Made by a program: the position numbers and the translations under genes. Under the pieces are notes generated by a model, which worked only from the letters and a program-made list of their open reading frames with translations, was not told the origin of the DNA and made no database searches. From Pseudomonadota bacterium (GTDB lineage: Bacteria > Pseudomonadota > Alphaproteobacteria > Sphingomonadales > Sphingomonadaceae), in the NCBI GenBank assembly GCA_023432995.1, contig JAEZES010000132.1, positions 1 to 21,774 of the forward strand: 21,774 nucleotides of DNA. The letters are read 5' to 3'. Positions 15,115 through 21,774 of the stretch are shown piece by piece (positions within the stretch are counted from its first letter, which is position 1; each line of letters begins with the position of its first letter).

Positions 15115-16086
15115 CTATTCGAACGGCAGGTCTCGGCGCGCGAGCAGGTGGCCGGGCCAGGTCGGCGCAGTACCGGCACCGATATACTCGGCGATTTCGC
15201 GCTCGATCAGCCGCGCACGGGCCTCGGCGGACGGGTAGGTGCTGCTGCGCAGGAGCCCTCCGCCGGCTCGCCGGCCGAGGCTCGAGCGCCAGAAGCGCGG
15301 CGCGATGGTCGGATCGTAGCCGGCGTTGGCAAGGAGGTGCGCGGCGACCAGGTCGGCCTCGACCTCGACCTGGCGGTTCAGCCGCTGGTTGCGACCGAAT
15401 TCGCCGAAGAATCCCTTCTCCACTCCGGCGCCGGACAGGCGTCGACGATGCTCAAGCACGAGGTGGCCCATCTCGTGGGCGAAGATCACGGCGAGTTCGT
15501 CATCGCTCGCTTCCGCGGCGAGACCGTAATTGATCTGGATGACCCGGCCGTCGGAACGCGCGTTGAGCCCGCTCACCGAGCGAATCTCGACCAGGGCGCG
15601 GCAGCCGGTGGGCGCTTCGAGGGCGAAGGTGCGCTCCACGCCGTCTCGCGCAAGCGTCAGGTTCACCGGCACGCCGTCGGGCTGTTCGGCGAGCAGCGCG
15701 AAGGCCGCGTCGCGTAACGGCGCATCGCCCTCGGCGACGAGCTCGTCGGTGCGCGTGTCGCCGATCGCGACGATGGCATCGCCCGCGGCCACCTGGCCCG
15801 CGGCCGCCGAACCGGGAACGAGCGCCCCTACGGCAATCCGACCGTTGGCGAACGCATCGCCGGCCACCGACGCGCGATATTGATCGCGGCTGTGGAGAAC
15901 CAGGCCGGTGAGTGGCATGTGTTGCCGGCAAAGCGCGCTGTTGGCGGCCAGCATGCGCTCGGCCACCGTCGCGAGCCGAACATCCTGTACCAGCAGTGCA
16001 GTCATCGCGTCGTTCGACTCCGCCGTCGACTGTTGCGAAAAAACCATAGCCGCGACGGCGATTGCGAACTTTAAGGAACCGTTCAT
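15115..16086 (-). CDS. Exported PDZ/M48-like zinc metallopeptidase
   Basis: The protein has 323 residues. Residues 1-22 are a signal peptide (MNGSLKFAIAVAAMVFSQQS). A PDZ-like region follows (about 75-160: IAVGALVPGSAAAGQVAAGD, AIVAIGDTRTDELV), then a zinc-peptidase domain with H204-E205-M-G-H208 in IFAHEMGHLVLEH and the downstream EVEADLVAAHLLANAGYDP (E243/D245), the typical M48 third-ligand region. This resembles periplasmic BepA/YfgC-like or LoiP-like M48 proteins, but without a TPR tail and with a PDZ domain before the protease. A periplasmic quality-control role is plausible. No strong ribosome-binding site precedes the ATG. It is convergent with the flavin reductase gene with a single base between stops, so no dedicated terminator fits between them. 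Confidence 0.9.
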   Translation of the reverse strand: MNGSLKFAIAVAAMVFSQQSTAESNDAMTALLVQDVRLATVAERMLAANSALCRQHMPLTGLVLHSRDQYRASVAGDAFANGRIAVGALVPGSAAAGQVAAGDAIVAIGDTRTDELVAEGDAPLRDAAFALLAEQPDGVPVNLTLARDGVERTFALEAPTGCRALVEIRSVSGLNARSDGRVIQINYGLAAEASDDELAVIFAHEMGHLVLEHRRRLSGAGVEKGFFGEFGRNQRLNRQVEVEADLVAAHLLANAGYDPTIAPRFWRSSLGRRAGGGLLRSSTYPSAEARARLIEREIAEYIGAGTAPTWPGHLLARRDLPFE

Positions 16087-16255
16087 GGGGGCAGTGGATT
16101 AAGCCGCCGACGGTGTTAAGAAAACCTCAAACTTTGCAAGTCACTAGCGCTCCACAGCAAAGCGGAATTGAGGGTTGGCATCGTGCAGTTCGGGTTGTAT
16201 GGCCGTTCGCGATTGCAGCGCGGCGCGACAATCCGGATTGAGGCAATGGCCGGGG

Positions 16256-16283
16256 TTGACGCTTTGAAATGCCGTGATATTTG
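16256..16283 (+). promoter_or_regulatory. Candidate promoter of small exported protein gene
   Basis: TTGACG (16256-16261), a 16-base spacer and TATTTG (16278-16283) resemble a sigma-70-type promoter. A transcript would start about 20 bases before the ribosome-binding site GGAAGGG (16301-16307). The rest of the 16087-16255 region shows nothing I can name. Confidence 0.5.
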
Positions 16284-16313
16284 AGCGGCGATTGGTAAAC
16301 GGAAGGGCACTAA

Positions 16314-16538
16314 ATGGTTATTCGTAAAGCGCTTGTCGCTCTCGCATCTGCGGGGCTGGTGTTCGGTTCGACGGCCGCTGCCGCCGCGCCGGTGGCCGTT
16401 GACGGTGTCCGTGACGCCTCGCCGGTCGGTGAAGCCGAGAACCTCGGTTTCGCGTGGATCGTCGGCCTTCTGATCCTGATCGGCGTGATCGGCGTGATCG
16501 CTGCCGACGGTAACGAGGATCTCCCGACCAGCCCGTAA
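16314..16538 (+). CDS. Small exported single-pass protein (sphingomonad SPVGE-type)
   Basis: The protein has 74 residues. It has a signal peptide (MVIRKALVALASAGLVFGS, cleavage near AAAAA-PVAV) and a short linker with ASPVGEAENL. A second hydrophobic segment follows (AWIVGLLILIGVIGVIAA), then a short acidic tail (DGNEDLPTSP). I associate this layout (signal peptide, 'SP-x-GE' motif, one membrane segment, Asp-rich end) with small uncharacterised proteins common in sphingomonads. The function is unknown. Expression signals are strong: GGAAGGG six bases before the ATG, a plausible promoter upstream and a strong terminator 26 bases downstream, so it is an independent, probably well-expressed unit. 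Confidence 0.85.
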   Translation: MVIRKALVALASAGLVFGSTAAAAAPVAVDGVRDASPVGEAENLGFAWIVGLLILIGVIGVIAADGNEDLPTSP

Positions 16539-16563
16539 TCGGCTGATTTTTCGGAACGAGATT

Positions 16564-16595
16564 AAGGGCGGCGAGTTTGACTCGTCGCCCTTTTT
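16564..16595 (+). terminator. Strong intrinsic terminator
   Basis: GGGCGGCGAG (16566-16575) pairs with CTCGTCGCCC (16581-16590) over ten positions with one G-T pair, around the loop TTTGA, and TTTTT follows (16591-16595). The preceding AA extends the stem with the T-run. It ends the small exported protein transcript. Confidence 0.92.
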
Positions 16596-16622
16596 CGTAC
16601 CTTTAGGACCCTCGACTGCTAA

Positions 16623-16658
16623 ATCGCGGTGCAAGACTGCAAGAGTCGGCACCGCGAT
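16623..16658 (-). terminator. Hairpin terminator overlapping the alpha-hydroxy-acid dehydrogenase stop
   Basis: Perfect 10-bp arms ATCGCGGTGC (16623-16632) and GCACCGCGAT (16649-16658) enclose a 16-base loop that holds a further small stem (GACT/AGTC). On the minus strand the stem begins with the last base of the dehydrogenase TGA stop, and TTTAGC follows. The T-run is short, so termination may be partial; the plus-strand terminator just beyond could back it up. Confidence 0.6.
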
Positions 16659-17806
16659 CACGCCAGTAGCTTCGAGTCGATCTCCGATATCTTGCGCACC
16701 CCGAGCATCGCCATCGTTCTGGCGGTCTCTGCTGCGAGCAGGGCGAGCGCTCGCGAGACCCCTGGCCCGCCGGTCGCGGCAAGGCCGTAGAGCGGGGCCC
16801 GGCCGACAAGCACGGCATCGGCACCGAGCGCGAGCGCCTTGACGACGTCGCTGCCCCGGCGAACACCGCTGTCGAGGAAGATCGTCATTCGGCCACCGAC
16901 CGCCGACACGATTGACGGCAAGGCATCCAGCGTCGCCATCGAGCCGTCTAGGGCGCGGCCGCCGTGATTGGAGACAACCACACCGTCCGCGCCGAGCGAC
17001 AGCGCCCGTTCGGCATCTTCCGGGTGCAGCACCCCCTTGAGCACCAGTCGGCCGGGCCAGCGGTCGCGCAGGATCTTGAGCGCATCCCAGTCCAGGTCAT
17101 CCTGCTTGAACAGCGCGCCGGGCGGCGCGCCCTTGGTCACCTTCGAACGCAGGCGGTCGGGCAAGTTCGCCTGGCTTGGGACGCCGCCGTCCAGGGCGTA
17201 GCGGCCAAGGACGCCGGCCAGCCACCGCGGGTGCGTCAGCACATCGATGACATTGCGTGCGTTGAGCCGGAACGGCGTGCCGAACCCGTTGCGATGGATA
17301 TATTCGCGATTGGGCGGCACCGGCATGTCGAGCGTGATGAACAGCGCCTCGCAGCCGAGCTGGTGCGCGCGGTCGACGACCGCGTGCGACAGCGACCGGT
17401 CCTCCCAATAGTAGAGCTGGAACCACAGCCGGCCGCCGGCTCGCGCGATTTGCTCGAGATCCATCGTGCTTGCGCTCGAGATGGTGAACGGGATCCCGGC
17501 CGCGGCAGCGGCTCGGGCGAGTTCGAGATCACCCTTGTACCACAACAGGCCGGCCGCGCCGGTTGGAGCCAGCGCCAGCGGCACAGGACTCGGCTTGCCA
17601 AATATCTGCGCGGTCGTATCGACGTGCTGGACGCCGCGCAGCACGCGCGGTCGGAACGTCATTCGCTCGAACGCCGCCCGGTTGCGGGCCATTCCGAGTT
17701 CGTCCTCGGTGCCGCGCTCGGCGTATTCCCAGATCCCGTGCGGCAGGCGACGCCGCGCACGCTCGCGCAGATCGGCAATGTTCCAGCAGGCGAGATCTGC
17801 CGCCAA
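16658..17806 (-). CDS. FMN-dependent alpha-hydroxy-acid dehydrogenase (LldD/mandelate dehydrogenase family)
   Basis: The protein has about 382 residues, the family's usual size. It uses FMN to oxidise 2-hydroxy acids such as L-lactate, mandelate or glycolate, passing electrons to the respiratory chain or oxygen. Visible marks are the N-terminal YAERGTEDELGMARNRAAFE, LALAPTGAAGLL (FMN site), RLWFQLYYWEDR, the lysine in LVLKGVLHPEDAE, the active-site signature VVSNHGGRALDGS and the FMN phosphate loop LDSGVRRGSDVVKALALGA with VLVGRAPLYGL. Substrate specificity cannot be read. No ATG fits: the likely start is a TTG at 17806, one base after the stop of the SDR gene, implying coupled translation. 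A longer frame upstream is the shadow of the SDR gene. A hairpin terminator overlaps the stop. Confidence 0.9.
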   Translation of the reverse strand: MAADLACWNIADLRERARRRLPHGIWEYAERGTEDELGMARNRAAFERMTFRPRVLRGVQHVDTTAQIFGKPSPVPLALAPTGAAGLLWYKGDLELARAAAAAGIPFTISSASTMDLEQIARAGGRLWFQLYYWEDRSLSHAVVDRAHQLGCEALFITLDMPVPPNREYIHRNGFGTPFRLNARNVIDVLTHPRWLAGVLGRYALDGGVPSQANLPDRLRSKVTKGAPPGALFKQDDLDWDALKILRDRWPGRLVLKGVLHPEDAERALSLGADGVVVSNHGGRALDGSMATLDALPSIVSAVGGRMTIFLDSGVRRGSDVVKALALGADAVLVGRAPLYGLAATGGPGVSRALALLAAETARTMAMLGVRKISEIDSKLLA

Positions 17807-17807
17807 G

Positions 17808-18542
17808 TCAGCCGCGTCCGAGGAACGGGAGGTCGATTTGCACGACCATGCCTTCGTAGAAGTTGAGATGATCGGGGATGTCGCACATGTGCACGATGAC
17901 TTCGGCGATGTCCTCGGGCGAGGCGGCGAAGTTCTCGGGCAGTTTGACCGCGCCGGGGGCGATTTCGGTGGCGACGATCCCGGGATGGAAGATCGACGCG
18001 GCGATGTTGAACTCGCGTCCATCGATAGCCAGCGATCGGGTCAGCCCGTCGAGCCCCCACTTGCTCGCTGCGTAGGCCGGGCTGTTCTGCCGCGGCACGC
18101 GGGCCGAGATCGAACCTATGTTGATGATGCGTCCGCGCCCCTTGCCCTTCATCACCCGGAACGCCGCGCGGCTGCACAGGAAAGCGGAGGTCAGGTTGGT
18201 GCCGATGACCTGCTGCCAGAGATCGAGCGGCATCTCGGTTATTGCCGTACTGTCGGCAATTCCCGCGTTGTTGATGAGCACATCGACCGTGCCGAAGCGT
18301 GCGACCGCCCGATCGAACAGGTTCTCGACAGCCGCTTCGTCGGTCACGTCGGTGGCGACGGCGAGCGCCTCGCCGCCCGAGGCCTCGATCCGTGCGACGA
18401 GTTGCTCGAGCCGATCGACCCGCCGCGCGGCCAGAACGACCTTGGCGCCTTTATCGGCAAAGGCGACGGCGCAGGCCTGGCCAATGCCCGAACTTGCCCC
18501 GGTGACGACCACCACGCGGCCCTGCAATATGCTCACGGACAT
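17808..18542 (-). CDS. Short-chain dehydrogenase/reductase (classical SDR)
   Basis: The 244-residue product is a typical classical SDR. It has the cofactor motif T14-GASSGIG, NNAG at 91-94, and the catalytic S144, Y157 and K161 in IGSISARVPRQNSPAYAASK. R40-R41 after VVLAA suggests a preference for NADP. The C-terminal region has the HPGIVATEIAPGAV lid segment. The ATG at 18542 has GAGGGG directly against it; a GTG at 18536 (MSILQGR) would have that site at a better distance and could be the true start. It lies directly upstream of the FMN-dependent alpha-hydroxy-acid dehydrogenase and is probably cotranscribed with it. An alcohol/hydroxy-acid/keto-acid interconversion pathway would explain the pairing, but the substrate is unknown. 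Confidence 0.93.
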   Translation of the reverse strand: MSVSILQGRVVVVTGASSGIGQACAVAFADKGAKVVLAARRVDRLEQLVARIEASGGEALAVATDVTDEAAVENLFDRAVARFGTVDVLINNAGIADSTAITEMPLDLWQQVIGTNLTSAFLCSRAAFRVMKGKGRGRIINIGSISARVPRQNSPAYAASKWGLDGLTRSLAIDGREFNIAASIFHPGIVATEIAPGAVKLPENFAASPEDIAEVIVHMCDIPDHLNFYEGMVVQIDLPFLGRG

Positions 18543-18619
18543 CCCCTCGCTGCTCGAATTCGGACAGCGGCTTAACTAACGAAGGGCGGATGCGAAACTG
18601 CAATTGCGGTGTGCACGAC

Positions 18620-18633
18620 ACCGGCAGGCCGGT
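18620..18633. repeat. Perfect inverted repeat in the SDR-MmgE divergent region
   Basis: ACCGGC and GCCGGT are perfect 6-bp arms around AG. They lie about 80 bases upstream of the SDR start and 37 bases upstream of the MmgE/PrpD start. It could be an operator shared by both divergent units. A looser palindrome (AATCCCGC/GCGGGGAATT, about 18639-18656) lies beside it. Confidence 0.35.
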
Positions 18634-18669
18634 TTCCAATCCCGCGGCGGGGAATTACCTAGCCGGCGC

Positions 18670-20097
18670 ATGACGAATCCGCCGACTGCCTTTGGCCGCT
18701 GGCTGGCCGATGCGCCGCGGACCTGGCCCGACGCCGCGATCGAATCGGCGCATCGCCAATTCATCGACACCATCGCGGTGACGATTCCGGGAGCGCTCGA
18801 ACCCGCCGCGCGGCTCGTCTTCGAGACCGTTGCCGGATGGGGCGACGGCCCGGCGACCGTCGTCGGCCGCGGCGTCAAACTGGCCGCGCCATGGGTCGCT
18901 TTGGTCAACGGGACCGCGGCGCACGCGCTCGATTTCGACGACAACTTCGATCCCGCAAAGGCGCACGCGAGCGCGGTCCTGGTTCCGGCAATCCTTGCGC
19001 TCGGCGAGCAGGAAGGCGCTTCGGGCCTGGACTGCCTCGATGCTTACATCGCCGGGCTGCAAGTGCTCGGCAGGGTGGGGCAGGGGATAAACCCCGTCCA
19101 TCGCAACCGAGGGTGGCACGCGACGGGGACGATCGGAGCGATCGGCGCAGCCGCGGCTTGTGTCCGGTTGCTGCGGCTCGACGCGGGGCGCGCGGCTCGC
19201 GCGCTGTCGATCGCCACGAGCACGGCGGGCGGGTTCATGTCGCAGTTCGGCACGATGACCAAGCCGCTCCATGCCGGACTCGCGGCTAAAGCGGGCGTGC
19301 TGGCGGCGAGCCTGGCGCGCAGCGGACTGACCGCGGGCCTCGCGACGTTCGACGGGCCGACGGGACTCAACCGCTTGATGGTCGGCCCCGATTATGAGCA
19401 TTTGCGCGATACCCTGACGCACGTCGAGCACGGCCAGACCCTGCGTTTCGAGACCTCCAACGTGGGCGACCCGCTGCTGATCCTGTCGAACGGATTTCGC
19501 GTGAAGCGTTTCCCCAACTGCGGCAGCGCGCATCGCGCGATGGACGGGCTGCTGGCATTGCGCGAGGAGCATGGGTTCGCCGCGGACGACGTCCTGGCAG
19601 TGGACGTTCACGCCCCCGCCTCGCACCTCGCGAACCTCATGTACACGGCGCCCGAGGATCCGCTCCAGGCCAGATTTTCGCTTGAGTACGGGCTCGCCTG
19701 CGTGCTGCTCGATGGAGCCTGTACCCTTGCGGATTTCTCGTCGGAGCGCATCGCGCGACCCGGTGCCCGCGCGCTCTATTCGCGTGTTCACCGACATCCC
19801 GTCGCTGCAGCGGAAGGCGAGTTCCCGACGGAGGTTGCCGTCACCCTGCGCGATGGCAAGGTCGTGCGCACGGCCGTCGCCATGCCGCGCGGCAGCCTCG
19901 CGGCGCCGTTCTCGACCGAGGAGTACTGGGCCAAGTTCGAAGCCTGTGCGGCCCCGGTGATGGGTGGTCGGATGCAACGGACGAGATCGGCATTGAACAA
20001 TCTGCCGTTCCTGCCAAGGGTCGCGGAGTTGATGTCGTCCGTCGGGGAGTCCTTTCCCCATGGAAACGACGGGAGTTCACGGGGCGGGGAGCGATGA
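18670..20097 (+). CDS. MmgE/PrpD family protein
   Basis: The protein has 475 residues. The all-helical MmgE/PrpD N-terminal domain covers about residues 10-250, with NGTAAHALDFDDNF (80-93), HASAVLVPAILALGE, a helix with GWHATGTIGAIGAAAACVRLL, and FMSQFGTMTKPLHAGLAAKAG. The C-terminal alpha/beta domain contains FRVKRFPNCGSAHRAMDGLLALR and FSLEYGLACVLLDG. The family includes 2-methylcitrate dehydratase (PrpD), cis-aconitate decarboxylase and many uncharacterised lyases acting on tricarboxylate-like acids. No methylcitrate cycle partner (PrpB, PrpC) is adjacent, so PrpD activity is not implied. The ATG at 18670 has no clear ribosome-binding site; the frame extends upstream to a TTG at 18604, but that part does not look like the family. 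Its stop overlaps the next gene's ATG as ATGA. Confidence 0.9.
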   Translation: MTNPPTAFGRWLADAPRTWPDAAIESAHRQFIDTIAVTIPGALEPAARLVFETVAGWGDGPATVVGRGVKLAAPWVALVNGTAAHALDFDDNFDPAKAHASAVLVPAILALGEQEGASGLDCLDAYIAGLQVLGRVGQGINPVHRNRGWHATGTIGAIGAAAACVRLLRLDAGRAARALSIATSTAGGFMSQFGTMTKPLHAGLAAKAGVLAASLARSGLTAGLATFDGPTGLNRLMVGPDYEHLRDTLTHVEHGQTLRFETSNVGDPLLILSNGFRVKRFPNCGSAHRAMDGLLALREEHGFAADDVLAVDVHAPASHLANLMYTAPEDPLQARFSLEYGLACVLLDGACTLADFSSERIARPGARALYSRVHRHPVAAAEGEFPTEVAVTLRDGKVVRTAVAMPRGSLAAPFSTEEYWAKFEACAAPVMGGRMQRTRSALNNLPFLPRVAELMSSVGESFPHGNDGSSRGGER

Positions 20098-20891
20098 CTG
20101 AGCGCGGCTATACAGCGCTGGTGCTCGCGGCGAGTCGAGGAAGTCTCGATCCGCTCGCCCAGGCCGGCGGGGTCTCGCACAAGAGTTTCATCGATATCGC
20201 CGGGACGCCGATGCTCGAGCGAGTCGTGCGCTCTCTCGTCGAAAGCGGCCGGGTGCAACGCCTGATCGTGTCGATCGAGCGGGACAGCATAGACGAGGCG
20301 CGGAGGATACTGGCCGGGGTCCCCGGCGCCGCGGGGATCGAGTACGTGCCTTCGCGCGAAAACATCGGCACGAGCGTGATCGCCGCGGCCAGCGATCCGG
20401 CGCGCCTGCCGATGATCATCACCACCGGCGACAACGCGCTCCACACCCCCGAACTGATCCGCAGCTTCTGCGCGTCTCTCGACGGGTTGACCGCTGACGG
20501 TGCCCTCGGATTGACCCGGGCCGAGCTGATCCTGGAGAAATACCCCGGCGGGCAACGCGCCTTCCACCGCTTCGCGGACGGGGCGTTTTCGAGCTGCAAT
20601 CTCTACGCGTTCCTGCATCCGGCCGCCGTCGGGGCGGCGCGCATCTTCAACAGCGGCGGACAGTTCGGCAAGAAGCCCAAGCGCCTGATCGGCGCGTTCG
20701 GATTGCTGGCCTTCATGCTCTACAAGAGCCGCTGGCTGCGGCTCGAAACGTTCCTCCGGCTCCTGTCGCGCGGTCTGGGAATCAGCGTAGCGCCCATCGA
20801 CATCCCGTTCGCCGAAGGGCCGATCGATGTCGACCGGATGGAGGACTGGCAACTTGCCGAAGAGATCATCGCGCTGCGCGAAGCGGCCTGA
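20094..20891 (+). CDS. Nucleotidyltransferase (NTP_transferase/MobA-IspD-like)
   Basis: The protein has 265 residues. The N-terminal Rossmann-like domain starts TALVLAASRGSLDPLAQAGG with K30 in VSHKSFIDIAGTPMLERVV, the place of the GxGxR(x)nPK signature of sugar-nucleotide and cytidylyl transferases. The glycine-rich loop is atypical (AASRGS, with an insertion before the lysine). A metal-binding aspartate is likely at D113 in IITTGDNALHTPE, and a second acidic site is DVDRMEDW near the C-terminus. A hydrophobic basic segment (about 200-225, KKPKRLIGAFGLLAFMLYKS) suggests membrane association. It would transfer a nucleotide to a sugar, alcohol or acid phosphate; the acceptor is unknown. GGGGAG precedes the ATG, which overlaps the MmgE/PrpD stop by four bases, so the two are coupled. 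Confidence 0.87.
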   Translation: MTERGYTALVLAASRGSLDPLAQAGGVSHKSFIDIAGTPMLERVVRSLVESGRVQRLIVSIERDSIDEARRILAGVPGAAGIEYVPSRENIGTSVIAAASDPARLPMIITTGDNALHTPELIRSFCASLDGLTADGALGLTRAELILEKYPGGQRAFHRFADGAFSSCNLYAFLHPAAVGAARIFNSGGQFGKKPKRLIGAFGLLAFMLYKSRWLRLETFLRLLSRGLGISVAPIDIPFAEGPIDVDRMEDWQLAEEIIALREAA

Positions 20892-20937
20892 ATCACATCG
20901 GGCGCGCCGTGCTGCCTCCGGACAGGGCGGCCGTCAG

Positions 20938-21345
20938 TCAGCTCTCGGCTATGCAGTCCGCCGTGACATCGAAAGTGTCGTCCGATTCCGCGATCGCGTC
21001 GTCGGCTTCCATGGCGCCCTGGCTGGCGCAGATTCCTTCGTCGAACGCTTCGTCGACGGGTCCGGCGGCGGAGCCGATGGCGAACGCCAGCAGCGCAGGA
21101 AGGGCAAGGGCGCACAGGCTGAGCAGCGACTGCATGATCACCGCGTGCCACCTGTCGTAGAAGTCGGACTGGCCGAGCGCATCGGCGAGGCTGAACAATG
21201 CGGCCGCGATGGCCAGATAGATCAGGAGTTCGCCAGGCGTGGCGCCCGTCCAGCCTAGGTGCAGCGGGAACACGACGGCGGCACAGACAAAGACCGGCAC
21301 GCCGAAGGAAAGGGAGGGTTCACGGAAAAGCCAGCGCTGCAACAT
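20938..21345 (-). CDS. Small integral membrane protein with acidic C-terminal tail
   Basis: The protein has 135 residues. Hydrophobic segments are visible at about 14-33 (GVPVFVCAAVVFPLHLGW), 38-57 (GELLIYLAIAAALFSLADAL) and 70-95 (MQSLLSLCALALPALLAFAI), giving three or four membrane passes. The last ~35 residues are strongly acidic and contain two cysteines (GICASQ and ADCIAES), which could pair if this part is outside the cytoplasm. I do not recognise a named family. The start at 21345 has only a weak upstream site. It is convergent with the nucleotidyltransferase gene, whose stop is 46 bases away. Confidence 0.68.
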   Translation of the reverse strand: MLQRWLFREPSLSFGVPVFVCAAVVFPLHLGWTGATPGELLIYLAIAAALFSLADALGQSDFYDRWHAVIMQSLLSLCALALPALLAFAIGSAAGPVDEAFDEGICASQGAMEADDAIAESDDTFDVTADCIAES

Positions 21346-21466
21346 GTCTCGACGGATTTGCCTTGGTTGAGGCCGGATAGCACCCGCAGCGAGGTGACTC
21401 CACCGTCCAGGACCCGACAGATCACATCCTCGGCCTACGGGGGCGGGAGCGCTTCAGAAAGGAGGA

Positions 21467-21512
21467 TGGTGGACGCACTCGGGCTCGAACCTAGGACCCT
21501 CTGATTAAGAGT
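21467..21512 (-). pseudogene. tRNA-Lys(CTT) 3' fragment, cut at the anticodon loop
   Basis: On the minus strand this reads, in tRNA order: anticodon loop CTCTTAA (21511-21505, anticodon CTT), anticodon stem 3' arm TCAGA, variable region GGGTC, T arm CTAGG-TTCGAGC-CCGAG with one mismatch, acceptor TGCGTCC, discriminator A and encoded CCA. The sequence upstream of the anticodon loop does not complete the anticodon stem (TCAAA in place of TCTGA), and no D arm or 5' acceptor strand GGACGCA is found. It is therefore a 3' remnant and not a working tRNA. Tyrosine recombinases of phages and islands often use exactly this part of tRNA genes (anticodon loop to CCA), so it may be an attachment-site copy. 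Confidence 0.75.
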
Positions 21513-21563
21513 TTGATTTTAAACAATTTGGTTAGTTCGTCCACTGCTGTCCGAAATGCTCCA

Positions 21564-21774
21564 ACGGTCCAGCTGATGAAACTCATCGCCGGCTTGGACG
21601 CGCTGCAGATGCGGGCGAAGAATCTCGGGGTCATGGGCACCAAGGCGCGATCGGTGGTGAAGGCCGCCAGCCCTTCCGGCATCGCCGCAGTCGTGGCGCA
21701 GCAGTTCGCGCTGGCCGACTGGATCGCGAGCGCGGGCCTCTTGCCGATCCTCGAGCCGGCATACGATATTGGCC
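21564..21774 (+). pseudogene. 5'-truncated class I fructose-bisphosphate aldolase (runs off window)
   Basis: From about 21567 the plus strand reads VQLMKLIAGLDALQMRAKNL, then GVMGTKARSVVKAASPSGIA and AVVAQQF, then SAGLLPILEPAYDI. This matches the middle of bacterial class I fructose-bisphosphate aldolases (VQLMKPxPxLDALLxRAK, GVFGTKxRSV, GIAAVVAQQF, GLVPILEPEVDI), starting roughly 115 residues into a ~295-residue enzyme. The frame continues upstream without a stop, but the encoded residues (VSSSTAVRNAPT) no longer resemble the family, and the N-terminal region with its FDQSGGSTPK-type motif is absent. The join lies about 50 bases from the tRNA-Lys fragment, in AT-rich sequence. Divergence in conserved positions (PEV to PAY) also suggests relaxed selection. 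The 3' part lies outside the window. Confidence 0.75.

Noticed and set aside
21473..21504. Plus-strand reading MVDALGLEPRTL as a protein end
   Set aside because: It is the complement of the tRNA T arm and acceptor, a well-known false-protein signature.

Overview
The window looks like chromosome from a high-GC alphaproteobacterium, most likely of the order Sphingomonadales. The evidence is the uniformly high GC, a RibB protein with an N-terminal helix-turn-helix and a degenerate GTP-cyclohydrolase-II-like tail, a small secreted protein of a type I associate with sphingomonads, and an intergenic palindrome of the 'GTCATTCCCGCG...' kind. This placement rests on recognition of protein families, not on a database search.

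Layout. 1-994 (minus): a YqjD/YqjE-like pair of small inner-membrane proteins; the YqjE-like gene runs off the left edge. 1158-3698 (plus): enolase, then a putative secreted HExxH metallopeptidase. 3699-4341: a small accessory pocket holding a frameshifted GIY-YIG nuclease relic, a palindromic repeat and a GC-poor orphan CdiI-like immunity gene. 4371-7714: a YghZ-type aldo-keto reductase and a divergent M13 zinc peptidase, with a 32-bp tandem repeat in the shared upstream region. 7813-10842 (minus): a large exported tandem beta-helix protein with a C-terminal propeller. 10949-14444 (minus): an apparent operon ribB(X) - CYTH protein - ribH - aldo-keto reductase - small membrane protein, with four-base GTGA overlaps at two junctions and a 2-bp gap at a third. 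14598-15113 (plus): a divergent flavin reductase. 15115-16086 (minus): an exported PDZ/M48 peptidase. 16314-16538 (plus): a small exported protein with a strong terminator. 16658-18542 (minus): an SDR dehydrogenase and an FMN-dependent alpha-hydroxy-acid dehydrogenase. 18670-20891 (plus): an MmgE/PrpD protein overlapping a nucleotidyltransferase. 20938-21345 (minus): a small membrane protein. 21467-21774: the 3' part of a tRNA-Lys gene cut at the anticodon loop, then a 5'-truncated class I aldolase that runs off the window.

How the parts fit. The clearest functional unit is flavin metabolism. RibB and RibH supply the four-carbon precursor and make lumazine, and a flavin-using reductase is transcribed divergently. 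The intergenic region shows no FMN riboswitch. It carries instead a near-consensus promoter on the ribB side with a perfect inverted repeat inside its spacer, placed so that the ribB mRNA would start at or next to its ATG. Because RibB itself carries a helix-turn-helix, autoregulation by the enzyme is a testable hypothesis. Other points of interest are the palindrome beside the GIY-YIG relic, the orphan immunity gene, the recombination scar at the right edge, and the unusual MmgE/nucleotidyltransferase pair. No intergenic stretch exceeds about 300 bases. No CRISPR array, rRNA, complete tRNA or intact insertion sequence was seen.
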